A DNA stretch of 54,078 nucleotides from an uncultured Mycoplasmatota bacterium. GTDB lineage: Bacteria > Bacillota_I > Bacilli_A > RF39 > UBA660. Numbering within the stretch: position 1 is the stretch's first letter; each line of letters starts with the position of its first letter. The stretch lies in the NCBI GenBank assembly GCA_900546055.1, contig URBG01000005.1, forward strand, positions 1 to 54,078, given 5' to 3'. Positions 23,977 through 31,907 of this stretch are shown here, in pieces. Made by a program: the position numbers and the translations under genes. Below the pieces are notes generated by a model. It was given only the letters and a program-made list of their open reading frames with translations. It made no database searches and was not told the origin of the DNA.

Positions 23977-24104
23977 ATTGTATCCTCCTTTCGCCTATAT
24001 CTTCAGTATAGACTGCTCCGTGTAAAAACCCGAGTATGCCGTTGCAAACGTTTGCAACTTAACCTAGCGTCTCGGCAACCTCACACATCATCGCACGCCA
24101 CACA
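23977..24104 (-). promoter_or_regulatory. Structured S10-operon leader
   Basis: The leader between the promoter (24111-24139) and rpsJ contains the 18-bp perfect palindrome GTTGCAAACGTTTGCAAC (24041-24058). Around it CCGAG (24075-24071) can pair with CTCGG (24034-24030), and GTTTTT follows on the minus strand. That is the layout of a transcription attenuator about 50 bases before rpsJ. The DNA palindrome also resembles a LacI/PurR-family operator core. Either an RNA or a DNA role is possible. Confidence 0.6.
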
Positions 24105-24110
24105 TTCAAA

Positions 24111-24139
24111 AGTATACATGATTATTCTATGAAAATCAA
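24111..24139 (-). promoter_or_regulatory. S10-spc-alpha superoperon promoter
   Basis: On the minus strand TTGATT (24139-24134) and TATACT (24116-24111) are spaced by 17 bases. No other clear promoter is seen between here and rpsJ. The region 24140-24223, between this and the divergent promoter, holds only AT-rich sequence. Confidence 0.75.
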
Positions 24140-24223
24140 GGGTTTTTTAGAACTTTTTTCAATTTATTTGACATTTTTTGATGTTGGCAAATTTCTAATC
24201 TTTATTCTTTTAAATACAATTAT

Positions 24224-24252
24224 TTGACTTTATATTTATTTTGTGTTAGAAT
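24224..24252 (+). promoter_or_regulatory. Promoter of the twin-arginine lipoprotein gene
   Basis: TTGACT (24224-24229) and TAGAAT (24247-24252) are spaced by 17 bases, and a TG precedes the -10 by one base. Initiation near 24259 supports the ATG at 24282 as the start. Confidence 0.75.
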
Positions 24253-24281
24253 ACGCCACTATATATAAGAAGGGAGATTTT

Positions 24282-25223
24282 ATGGAAAATAATATCGAGA
24301 GACGTAGATTTTTAAAATTGGCCGGAACTGCTGCACTTTCTGTGGCATTCGGAAGTTTTTTAGGAGGCTGTGCTAAAAAGGAAGACAATATAAGTGCTAT
24401 TTCAATTGAGAGGTGTTTTCACGATGAAAACAATGAAGGAATTGATGATACGTTTGAACAAATAGTTGAAAGTAGTGATGAAAAGATTGCAGAAATAGCT
24501 AAAATTGAAGCGTATGTAAATTTCGTAAAAGTGTGCAATGATACTTTTACAGATTCGGTTGTTAAGCTAAGTACTAAAGAGGATATCTTAGATAGACTTC
24601 AAAAAGGTGAGGAATACTCTTTGGCAGATATTGAAACTCTTACTGAAAAAATGGACAGATTTCAAGAACTTAGCCAGGATGAAGCAATTAAAACTGCTTC
24701 TGGGGAGCAAGAAGAATATTATCACATTGCTAGAGATTTATATCGTGACTTTTTAATTACAAATGATTATCTAAAGAGGCAGTCGTTTGATGTACTAGCT
24801 AATTTTGGACTTGATTTAACTAAAGCTATTTTAATTGATACTGCTGGTTTTAGTGGTACTATTGATAATGTTACTATTCCTCAACGTCCATCTACTTCGG
24901 AACCTACTTTACAAGAATATAGCATTTCTTATGAGAATGACGGATATGCAGCAAAATTATCTGTTCCATCTGGCTCTTGTGTTTATGATATTGTTGATAA
25001 CGTATATAAATGTCAAAATTCACATGCCGGATATAATCAAGGCGAGTTTGATGGAGAATATGATAATGATGCCATAGAATTAATCCAAACAACTATTGAT
25101 TCATATAAAGCCGGAACTGCTTTAAGTGCTGAAATTACTGAACCTAGTTTCTTATCTCATAGTGATTGTTTAAAATCAAATTCTCGCGAAGAAGCAGGCA
25201 AAGCTTTGGTGGCTAAATTATAG
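24282..25223 (+). CDS. Putative lipoprotein with twin-arginine-type signal
   Basis: The N-terminus combines a twin-arginine-like motif (ERRRFLKLAG), a hydrophobic stretch and a lipobox ending in GSFLGGC with Cys30 as the lipidation site. The mature part of about 285 residues is acidic and mostly helical. Its C-terminal third has four Cys and a stretch rich in Asn, Gly and Tyr, perhaps disulphide-bonded. I do not recognise a family. The ATG at 24282 follows AAGGGAG; a longer reading from 24243 begins before the likely transcription start. It is divergent from the S10 operon and ends at a shared terminator. Export by Tat would imply TatAC genes elsewhere. Confidence 0.78.
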   Translation: MENNIERRRFLKLAGTAALSVAFGSFLGGCAKKEDNISAISIERCFHDENNEGIDDTFEQIVESSDEKIAEIAKIEAYVNFVKVCNDTFTDSVVKLSTKEDILDRLQKGEEYSLADIETLTEKMDRFQELSQDEAIKTASGEQEEYYHIARDLYRDFLITNDYLKRQSFDVLANFGLDLTKAILIDTAGFSGTIDNVTIPQRPSTSEPTLQEYSISYENDGYAAKLSVPSGSCVYDIVDNVYKCQNSHAGYNQGEFDGEYDNDAIELIQTTIDSYKAGTALSAEITEPSFLSHSDCLKSNSREEAGKALVAKL

Positions 25224-25227
25224 CATT

Positions 25228-25260
25228 CAAAAAAACAAGTGAATTCACTTGTTTTTTTAT
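25228..25260. terminator. Bidirectional terminator
   Basis: The perfect inverted repeat AAACAAGTGAATTCACTTGTTT, flanked by A and T runs, lies between two convergent genes and would terminate both. Confidence 0.88.
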
Positions 25261-26129
25261 TTGATCACTTCATATTTTGTTAAATAATAGTTGTTATTAT
25301 CTTTTTTAAATGTATATTTATATTTTGGGTAACTAGCTTTTTTGGTTTCAAAGTTATTTTCATAATCAGAGATTATTTTATTGGTGTTTATGTCTCCGTC
25401 GTTGTTTAAATACGTTTCAAAATCGGCGATTTTTACAGTTCCAGTTGGATCTGCTGAAATAAATTCGTTATCACGCATATTAGCATAAATGTTTGTTACG
25501 GTTAAAACATAGTTACCATTTTCTTTTTCAATGCCAATTACTTTAGTATACATCGGCTCGCTACCTTTAACTAATCCATCATGTGGATGCTCCCCTGTGA
25601 AACTATATTCTTTGGTTAAACTATCATATTTATAAATTGGAGTTTTATCGACTGGGCATATGATTGTTTGATAGTCTACATTAGTTATTCCAAAATTATC
25701 TTTAAAGTAGTTATCTAAAGTTTCTATCGGTAAAGAAGAACAACTTCTATTGTTTAAACAATTACCAACAGCAGTAAGTGCGGCAGTAAGTACTTCGTTA
25801 TCAATTAATTTATTATCAAATGTTATACTCGATGGATAGTTTTTTGCTCCAATTATTAGCCATACATTATCTTCTTTTATTGTTGTGACTAATCCTTCAG
25901 CAATACCATTTAAATCTTCCTTAGGTTCCTCTTTATTTTCTTCCTTTTTAGTTTCTGGTTCTTTTACGTCTTCTTTGGCAAAGAATTTATCATAAATAAG
26001 ATATCCACCTAATCCTAGGATAATTAAAACTAAAATAACAATAATTATTGTTTTTCCCTTTTTCTTTTTTTTGTTTGGTTCCACTGGATTTCGATATACA
26101 TTTAATGTTTCTTCTTTATTTTCGTTCAT
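25257..26129 (-). CDS. Hypothetical membrane-anchored extracellular protein
   Basis: A short basic cytoplasmic segment (NKKKKKGK) precedes one membrane helix at about residues 27-46 (TIIIVILVLIILGLGGYLIY). A Lys/Glu-rich linker follows, then an external domain of about 215 residues. Three Cys (GNCLNNRSCSS and IICPVDK) could form a disulphide. It is a type II membrane protein of unknown function. The ATG follows AGGAGG. Promoter and terminator indicate a single-gene unit, divergent from gpsA. Confidence 0.78.
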   Translation of the reverse strand: MNENKEETLNVYRNPVEPNKKKKKGKTIIIVILVLIILGLGGYLIYDKFFAKEDVKEPETKKEENKEEPKEDLNGIAEGLVTTIKEDNVWLIIGAKNYPSSITFDNKLIDNEVLTAALTAVGNCLNNRSCSSLPIETLDNYFKDNFGITNVDYQTIICPVDKTPIYKYDSLTKEYSFTGEHPHDGLVKGSEPMYTKVIGIEKENGNYVLTVTNIYANMRDNEFISADPTGTVKIADFETYLNNDGDINTNKIISDYENNFETKKASYPKYKYTFKKDNNNYYLTKYEVIK

Positions 26130-26150
26130 ATTTCCTCCTATCTTGCTTTA

Positions 26151-26159
26151 ATTATAGCA
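26151..26159 (-). promoter_or_regulatory. Extended -10 promoter of the membrane-anchored protein gene
   Basis: On the minus strand TGCTATAAT lies 22 bases before the start codon. The -35 region is not close to consensus, as often seen with an extended -10. Confidence 0.6.
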
Positions 26160-26214
26160 TGTATTTACTTTTTAGCTTATAGTTTTTTAGGCTTGTTGAC
26201 AATAACAATGTCTA

Positions 26215-26243
26215 TTGATTAAGTTTACTAGTTATTGTATAAT
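26215..26243 (+). promoter_or_regulatory. gpsA promoter
   Basis: TTGATT (26215-26220) and TATAAT (26238-26243) have a 17-base spacer, 17 bases upstream of the gpsA ATG. Confidence 0.75.
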
Positions 26244-26260
26244 TAAATTTAGGTGATATA

Positions 26261-27232
26261 ATGAAAATATGTGTTTTAGGATGCGGAGCCTACGGTTCAG
26301 CATTATCAATGATTTTAAATGAAAATAAAAATGAAGTAGTCGCTTGGACAGCTTTTGAAGAAGAGGCAAAAGCTCTTAATGAAACTAGAATTGCGCCTAA
26401 ACTTCCAGGTGTTGTTTTACCAGAGGATATTAAGTTTACTACTGATTTAAAGGAAGCTTGTGACGGTGCCGCGTTTGTCTTAGTGGCAATTCCAACAGCT
26501 TTTGTTAGTGATACTTTAAGCAAAGCTAAAGAATATATAAAAGATAAACCTATTTGTATTGCATCTAAAGGTATTGAACAAGATAGCTGCTTGTTTGTTT
26601 CTGATATTGCCAAGAAGATTTTAGATACGGACAATATTGCGGCTTTTTCAGGCCCCTCTTTCGCAATTGATGTAGCTAATAAAGTTCCAGTTGGTCTTAC
26701 TTTGGCTTGCCAGCATAGGGAAACTACCGAAATGATTACAAAGGCTTTTTGTAATAGTCATTTTAAATTAAGAGTGTGCAGTGACATTGTGGGAACGGAA
26801 ATTTGCGGGGCTATTAAAAATGTTATTGCCATAGCAGCCGGAATTTTAGATGGAATGGGAATGCCAGAAAGCACTTCAGCAATGTTTATAACAGAATCAA
26901 TTCACGATATAAAAGAACTGATTAAAGGCTTGGGTGGCGATGGTAGTACTATTTTATCATTTGCCGGATTTGGCGACCTTTTGTTAACTGCAACTAGTTC
27001 AAAGAGTCGTAACTACTCTTTTGGCCATTTAATTGGTAGTGGGGCAACCAAGGAAGAAATTGATAATTATATTAATAATACAACAATTGAAGGTTTGTAT
27101 ACTTTAAAATCTGTTCATCAATTAATTCAAGGGCGTAATGTTGAAATGCCAATTATTGATTTAATTGATGAAATTATATATGGTAATAAAGAACCTGAAG
27201 CTTTAGTCGATTTCTTAATTCAAAAACCTTAA
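26261..27232 (+). CDS. gpsA: Glycerol-3-phosphate dehydrogenase [NAD(P)+]
   Basis: GpsA reduces dihydroxyacetone phosphate to sn-glycerol 3-phosphate for phospholipid synthesis. The dinucleotide-binding motif is GCGAYGSA at residues 8-15. FSGPSFA, the catalytic Lys in GAIKNVIAI and GFGDLLLTATSSKSRNYSFG match the family. The 323 aa length is slightly short of the usual 330-340. It has its own promoter and terminator. Confidence 0.95.
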   Translation: MKICVLGCGAYGSALSMILNENKNEVVAWTAFEEEAKALNETRIAPKLPGVVLPEDIKFTTDLKEACDGAAFVLVAIPTAFVSDTLSKAKEYIKDKPICIASKGIEQDSCLFVSDIAKKILDTDNIAAFSGPSFAIDVANKVPVGLTLACQHRETTEMITKAFCNSHFKLRVCSDIVGTEICGAIKNVIAIAAGILDGMGMPESTSAMFITESIHDIKELIKGLGGDGSTILSFAGFGDLLLTATSSKSRNYSFGHLIGSGATKEEIDNYINNTTIEGLYTLKSVHQLIQGRNVEMPIIDLIDEIIYGNKEPEALVDFLIQKP

Positions 27233-27237
27233 TACAT

Positions 27238-27262
27238 ATAAAAAAGCGATTAATCGCTTTTT
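27238..27262. terminator. Bidirectional terminator after gpsA
   Basis: AAAAAGCGATTAATCGCTTTTT is a perfect inverted repeat between the gpsA stop and the end of the convergent broken gene. Confidence 0.85.
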
Positions 27263-27665
27263 ATTTTGATGGAAGAATAATTTTTTGTCTTGGAGGCATA
27301 ATTTCAAATCTCTCTTGAAATGTTTGGTTGCTTATAGCATTTAATACTGTGATTGGCCTTTTTGTGGGCCCATACTCATAGGTTTGACCAATTTCAAATT
27401 GATCTGGCAAGTCATTAGTTCCATCAACATTGTGATAGCAATGTATCCCTAAAACATTTAAATCGGCTTCTCTCATTAACCCCCATCTTATAACCTCTAA
27501 CCCTTGTGGTTGTAAAGATAAAACGTAGTCTCCCCAAATCGCGCAATCTGGATTTTCCTTTGCTTTGTCGTGAGCTGTCAATCTATATAAAGTGTCCTTA
27601 GCTGAAAAGAAATTCTCAATAGTATACGTGCGATGTAAAAATGATATTTCATCGCTAATTTGGTT
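27261..27665 (-). pseudogene. C-terminal part of a hypothetical gene cut by an in-frame TAA
   Basis: This reading frame continues, without any shift, the 62 aa ORF at 27666-27854. Only the TAA at 27666-27668 separates them, and the combined frame is 198 codons. Immediately after the stop the frame codes for NQISDEISFLHRTYTIENFF and stays open to 27261. No ATG lies in the interval; the first conventional start is a TTG at 27581 without a ribosome binding site. Independent translation is therefore unlikely. I do not recognise the product. A nonsense mutation is the simplest reading; readthrough or a base error are alternatives. Confidence 0.65.
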
Positions 27666-27854
27666 TTAGAGTAATGATTGCCCACGTTCGTCGGTTGATT
27701 TTATTTCAGGAAAACCAGTATATAGAATATTCCAATTTTTATTAGTAATTTGAAAAAACTCACGATCTTCGGTTAATGCACGTTTAAAAAGTACAACATC
27801 GCCAATTTGAATTCTTCTTTTATTTTTTGTTAGTGGATTATTAATTTGAATCAT
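27666..27854 (-). CDS. N-terminal part of the broken hypothetical gene, 62 aa
   Basis: The ATG at 27854 follows a strong AAGGAGGT, so this part is probably translated. It gives a 62 aa basic peptide (MIQINNPLTKNKRRIQIGDVV). It ends at TAA, after which the same frame stays open for 134 more codons. The segment looks like a small beta-rich domain. Its function is unknown. See the downstream fragment. Confidence 0.6.
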   Translation of the reverse strand: MIQINNPLTKNKRRIQIGDVVLFKRALTEDREFFQITNKNWNILYTGFPEIKSTDERGQSLL

Positions 27855-27880
27855 TCTATACCTCCTTTCTTATTTTTAGA

Positions 27881-27910
27881 TAAAAAGGCAAAGATAATTA
27901 ATCTTTGCCT
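27881..27910 (-). terminator. ftsH terminator
   Basis: GGCAAAGAT (27887-27895) pairs with ATCTTTGCC at 27901-27909. On the minus strand TTTTTA follows. A direct repeat of the partner (27917-27925) contains the last ftsH codons, so two alternative hairpins are possible. Confidence 0.75.
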
Positions 27911-27913
27911 TAA

Positions 27914-29902
27914 TTAATCTTTGCCTTCTTTTAAACTATCAATTAATTCTTCTTTAGTCATTTTAGTATAACCTTTTATTTTTTTCTCTTTAGCCATCTC
28001 TTTTAATTCTTCAATTGATAAATCAGCTAAAGATGCTTCTTTAATTTCTTCTGCTTCAACAGTTTCTGGCATATGTCCATTTTCTACAAGGTAGTCAATT
28101 TGTTCTTTGGTAATGGTTTCATATTTTAATAATGATTGAGCAATTAATTCTAAGAGATCCATATTGTCTTTAATAAGTTTTTTAGCAACTTCATATTGAC
28201 CTAGGATAATCTTACGAACTTCTTCGTCCACTTCATTAGCCACAGCTGATGAGAAGTTTTGTTTTTTATTGTAATCTCTTCCAAGGAAGACATTTGATGA
28301 TTCTTGACTTTCAAATTGAATTGGCCCTAAATCACTCATTCCATATTCGGTAACCATGGCTCTAGCAACTTTGGTTGCTCTTTCGATATCATTACTAGCA
28401 CCGCTTGTTTTTTCGTTAAATAATAACTCTTCGGCAACACGGCCACCTAATAATCCGGCTATTTCTTCTAGTAAGTCTTTCTTAGTGGCTAAAACACGAT
28501 CTTCTTTTGGTAGCATCATGTTATAACCTAAGGCTGGTCCTCTTGGAATAATTGTTATTTTGTGAACATCATTCGCACCATTTAATTTCAAGCCAATAAT
28601 AGCATGCCCTGCTTCATGATAAGCCGTTATCTTAGCTTCATTATCACTAATTTTTCTAGTGACTTTTGCCGGTCCCATAAGAACACGATCTTGGGCTTCA
28701 TCAATTTCATCCATAGTTATAGCATTTTTATTACGTCTTACTGTAAGTAATGCGGCTTCGTTTAATAAGTTTTCAAGATCTGCACCACTGAAACTTACAG
28801 TTCGTTTAGCCACGTTTTTCATTGTTACGTCTTTAGCAAATGTTTTTCCTTTTGCGTGAACTTTTAAGATTTCTTCACGGCCTTTTGCATCTGGTAAATT
28901 AACAGTAATTTGTCTGTCGAATCTTCCAGGTCTTAGTAAGGCAGGATCTAAAACATCTGGACGGTTAGTAGCAGCAATTATAATAATTCCTTCATTCGCA
29001 CCAAACCCATCCATTTCAGTTAATAATTGGTTTAATGTTTGTTCTCTTTCGTCGTGTCCACCACCTAGGCCGGCACCTCTTTGTCTTCCAACCGCATCAA
29101 TTTCATCGATAAAGATTAAACATGGAGCATTTTGTTTAGCTTGTTTAAACATATCACGAACACGTGATGCGCCTACTCCAACAAATAATTCAACGAATTC
29201 TGAACCACTAATAAAGTAGAATGGAACATTAGCTTCGCCAGCTACGGCTTTAGCAAGTAAAGTCTTACCTGTTCCTGGAGGACCAACTAGTAAAACGCCT
29301 TTTGGTATTCTAGCGCCCATTTTTTGGAATTTCTTAGGATTTTTTAAGAAGTCAATTAATTCTGATACTTCTTCTTTTTCTTCAGTAAGTCCAGCTACTT
29401 CTTCAAAAGTTACTTTTCCTTCGCCTGTTGTTAATCTTGCTTTACTCTTACCAAAGTCCATTGATTTGTTGTTACCACCCATTTGTCTAGTAATAAAGTA
29501 GAAACCTAATCCTATTAATAGTACCATTGGCAAAACGTTCATTATGAATAGTAATAAAGTACTTGACTCTGGGTCAGTAGTGGTTGTCATTTTGAAACCA
29601 TTTTTATCTTCGGCTTCCAATAGTTTTACCATTGTTTCATTAGTAAGTGGCATATTGAAAGTGAAGGTTTCATTACTCTTATAATCTTTTAGTTTACCAC
29701 TGATAGTATAAATACTAGCACGGCTTCTTGGAGTAACATTTATTTCTTTTACCTGTTTCTTTTCAACAGCATCAGTAAATTCACCATAAGTGATTTCGTG
29801 AACTTCTTTATTTAATGTACTAAAGATGATCATGATACCGAATAAGAAAATTAATAAAAACAGATAAGGTAATAATCCTTTTTTCACAGTGTTTTTGTTC
29901 AT
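27914..29902 (-). CDS. ftsH: ATP-dependent zinc metalloprotease FtsH with C-terminal Rho-N/SAP-like segment
   Basis: FtsH degrades membrane and some cytosolic proteins. Two membrane helices (about 10-29 and 115-137) flank an external domain. The AAA part has Walker A GPPGTGKT (207-214), Walker B LIFIDEID (262-269) and the arginine-finger region RPGRFDRQ. The protease has HEAGH (429-433) and the third ligand Asp in GASNDIERAT. The last 35 residues, LSIEELKEMAKEKKIKGYTK and the following KEELIDSL, fit the Rho-N/SAP-like helical domain, which is not usual in FtsH. It follows tilS as in Bacillus but without hprT between. Confidence 0.95.
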   Translation of the reverse strand: MNKNTVKKGLLPYLFLLIFLFGIMIIFSTLNKEVHEITYGEFTDAVEKKQVKEINVTPRSRASIYTISGKLKDYKSNETFTFNMPLTNETMVKLLEAEDKNGFKMTTTTDPESSTLLLFIMNVLPMVLLIGLGFYFITRQMGGNNKSMDFGKSKARLTTGEGKVTFEEVAGLTEEKEEVSELIDFLKNPKKFQKMGARIPKGVLLVGPPGTGKTLLAKAVAGEANVPFYFISGSEFVELFVGVGASRVRDMFKQAKQNAPCLIFIDEIDAVGRQRGAGLGGGHDEREQTLNQLLTEMDGFGANEGIIIIAATNRPDVLDPALLRPGRFDRQITVNLPDAKGREEILKVHAKGKTFAKDVTMKNVAKRTVSFSGADLENLLNEAALLTVRRNKNAITMDEIDEAQDRVLMGPAKVTRKISDNEAKITAYHEAGHAIIGLKLNGANDVHKITIIPRGPALGYNMMLPKEDRVLATKKDLLEEIAGLLGGRVAEELLFNEKTSGASNDIERATKVARAMVTEYGMSDLGPIQFESQESSNVFLGRDYNKKQNFSSAVANEVDEEVRKIILGQYEVAKKLIKDNMDLLELIAQSLLKYETITKEQIDYLVENGHMPETVEAEEIKEASLADLSIEELKEMAKEKKIKGYTKMTKEELIDSLKEGKD

Positions 29903-29920
29903 GACAAAACTCCCTTCTTT

Positions 29921-31234
29921 TTAGATATACTCCAATATTATATCATAGTTTTCGTCTTTTTGTTTATCAAATTTTGATTTTCTAAGACCTGGAATCCAAA
30001 GTACGACCCCTTCGCTATCAACAAGGATAGGCCAGGTACGTCTTTCAATCGCTGGAATCTTTTCATCAATAAAAATATCTTTGATTTTTTTAGTACCATT
30101 TAGGCCCTTAATTTCAATCTTGTCACCATCTTCTTTATTTCTTATATAAAGAGGCAATTTTAAGTCTTTTATATTTAAACGGCAAATATTGTTACTATTG
30201 CTGTTTGTTTCTTTAATTATTTTTATTGTTTTTTGGTTTGGTAAAGTTATAAAATCGGATAATTCTAATTTATAATTTTCTTTTGGATTATTTTTTTTAA
30301 TACTCAATTGATTATAACTTTTAACGACAGTTTTATTATTTGGTAAGTTAATTATTTGATTGGGTTTTTCACTAAAAATAAGTTCTTCGATAAGTTCAGT
30401 ATGCTTATCAGTTATTAGCATCAAATCATCTTGATAAAACTTTTCTAAAATTTGATTAATGATTTTAAGTCTAATAACTTGGTCAAGATTCTTAAATTTA
30501 GAAATATTTAAAACTTCATTTTGATAAACTTCATTTTGATGCTTATTTGCTTCCTTATTAATATAGTCATCATACATTTCTAAAGTTTTATTGAATTTAT
30601 AAAATTTATGGTGAACATTTTTATCTTCATTTTTTAAAGGTGGCAATATATATTTTCGGAAACGATTTCTGGTATATACATCTTTTTCGTTGGACTTATC
30701 CACAGCATAGGGTATTTTGTTTTCTTGAACATAGGATAATATCTCATCTTTAGTGTAAGTGATGAGTGGTCTTAAAATAGTATAATTTTCTTTTTGGGAT
30801 TTTTCTGAAAATCCGGCATAGCCTTTAAGACTTGATCCTCTAACAATACGCATAAGAACTGTTTCCATTAAATCATCACCATGATGGGCTGTCAAAAGGT
30901 GCTTAGCTTTACACTTGTTTACAGTTTTTTCAAAAAAATCATATCTTTTAATTCGTGCATCATTATGAAAGTTATCGTCATTATAAGTGTCAATGGTCAT
31001 AAATTCGAAAAATATGTCATTTTTTATACAAAATTCTTCTACCATTACAGCTTCGGCTTCACTTTCGATTCTAAGCTTATGATTTACATGGGCACAAACG
31101 ATTTTTAAGTTTAATTCTGTTTTTAAACTATTAACTAGATGTAATAAAGCCATGGAATCTGGTCCACCTGAGGTGGCTACAACAACTGTTTCATTTTTCA
31201 AATTATTTCTTAATCTATCTAAAGCATCATTCAT
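29921..31234 (-). CDS. tilS: tRNA(Ile)-lysidine synthase
   Basis: TilS converts C34 of tRNA-Ile(CAU) to lysidine so that it reads AUA. The PP-loop motif SGGPDSMALLHL at residues 22-33 is followed by AHVNHKLR and TAHHGDDLMETVLMRI. The C-terminal domains include the IKDIFIDEKIP region. I start it at the ATG at 31234 (437 aa), overlapping ung by 8 bases; the reading from 31273 is too long. It is upstream of ftsH as in most Bacilli. Confidence 0.94.
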   Translation of the reverse strand: MNDALDRLRNNLKNETVVVATSGGPDSMALLHLVNSLKTELNLKIVCAHVNHKLRIESEAEAVMVEEFCIKNDIFFEFMTIDTYNDDNFHNDARIKRYDFFEKTVNKCKAKHLLTAHHGDDLMETVLMRIVRGSSLKGYAGFSEKSQKENYTILRPLITYTKDEILSYVQENKIPYAVDKSNEKDVYTRNRFRKYILPPLKNEDKNVHHKFYKFNKTLEMYDDYINKEANKHQNEVYQNEVLNISKFKNLDQVIRLKIINQILEKFYQDDLMLITDKHTELIEELIFSEKPNQIINLPNNKTVVKSYNQLSIKKNNPKENYKLELSDFITLPNQKTIKIIKETNSNSNNICRLNIKDLKLPLYIRNKEDGDKIEIKGLNGTKKIKDIFIDEKIPAIERRTWPILVDSEGVVLWIPGLRKSKFDKQKDENYDIILEYI

Positions 31235-31892
31235 TATTGTCACCCCAATTGATTGGTTTAATACCATGTTCAACTAAGAAATTATTAGTTTTAGAAAATG
31301 GCTTACTTCCAAAGAAGCCACGACTAGCAGATAATGGTGATGGATGTGGACTTTCTATAATATAGTGATTAGGGTTTGTAATTAATTCTTTTTTACTTCT
31401 TGCATATGCCCCCCAGAAGATAAAGACGATTGGTTCTTCTCTTTTATTCAATAACTTTATTAAATCATCTGTGAAGGTTTCCCAGCCTTTACCTTTGTGG
31501 GCTAAAGGAGTATCTTTGACAACTGTCATAATTGAATTTAAAAGAAACACTCCTTGTTTTGCCCAGTCTGTTAAATTATTATTAGTCCTTTTAATTCCTA
31601 GGTCGCTATATAATTCTTTGAAAATATTATCTAATGATGGTGGCCTTTTAACACCTGCTTCTACTGAAAAGGATAATCCGTGAGCTTCTTTAGGACCATG
31701 ATATGGATCTTGACCGAGAATCACGACTTTTACTTCATCATAATCTGTATATCTTAATGCATTGAAAATATTTTTATATTCTGGATATATTATTTTTTTA
31801 TTATATTCATTTCTAACAAAGACGCCTAATTCTTTGAAATATGGTTTTTGCCTTTCTTCTTTTAAAACTTCATCCCATTTTTTATTGATCAT
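31227..31892 (-). CDS. ung: Uracil-DNA glycosylase
   Basis: Ung removes uracil from DNA. The water-activating loop is GQDPYHGPKEAHGLSFSV (catalytic Asp), and the Leu-loop is HPSPLSASRGFFG with the catalytic His. The ATG at 31892 lies six bases after AGAGGTG, giving 221 aa. It overlaps tilS by eight bases, so DNA repair and tRNA modification are co-expressed here. Confidence 0.96.
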   Translation of the reverse strand: MINKKWDEVLKEERQKPYFKELGVFVRNEYNKKIIYPEYKNIFNALRYTDYDEVKVVILGQDPYHGPKEAHGLSFSVEAGVKRPPSLDNIFKELYSDLGIKRTNNNLTDWAKQGVFLLNSIMTVVKDTPLAHKGKGWETFTDDLIKLLNKREEPIVFIFWGAYARSKKELITNPNHYIIESPHPSPLSASRGFFGSKPFSKTNNFLVEHGIKPINWGDNNE

Positions 31893-31907
31893 ATATAACA
31901 CCTCTGG

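Noticed and set aside
27666..27668. TAA recoded as an amino acid, or an alternative genetic code
   Set aside because: TAA and TGA end many clearly complete genes in the window, so no code change is supported. A mutation or error is simpler.
27887..27925. Tandem repeat at the end of ftsH as a mobile or CRISPR repeat
   Set aside because: Only two copies exist, and they are explained by the terminator hairpin and the last ftsH codons.
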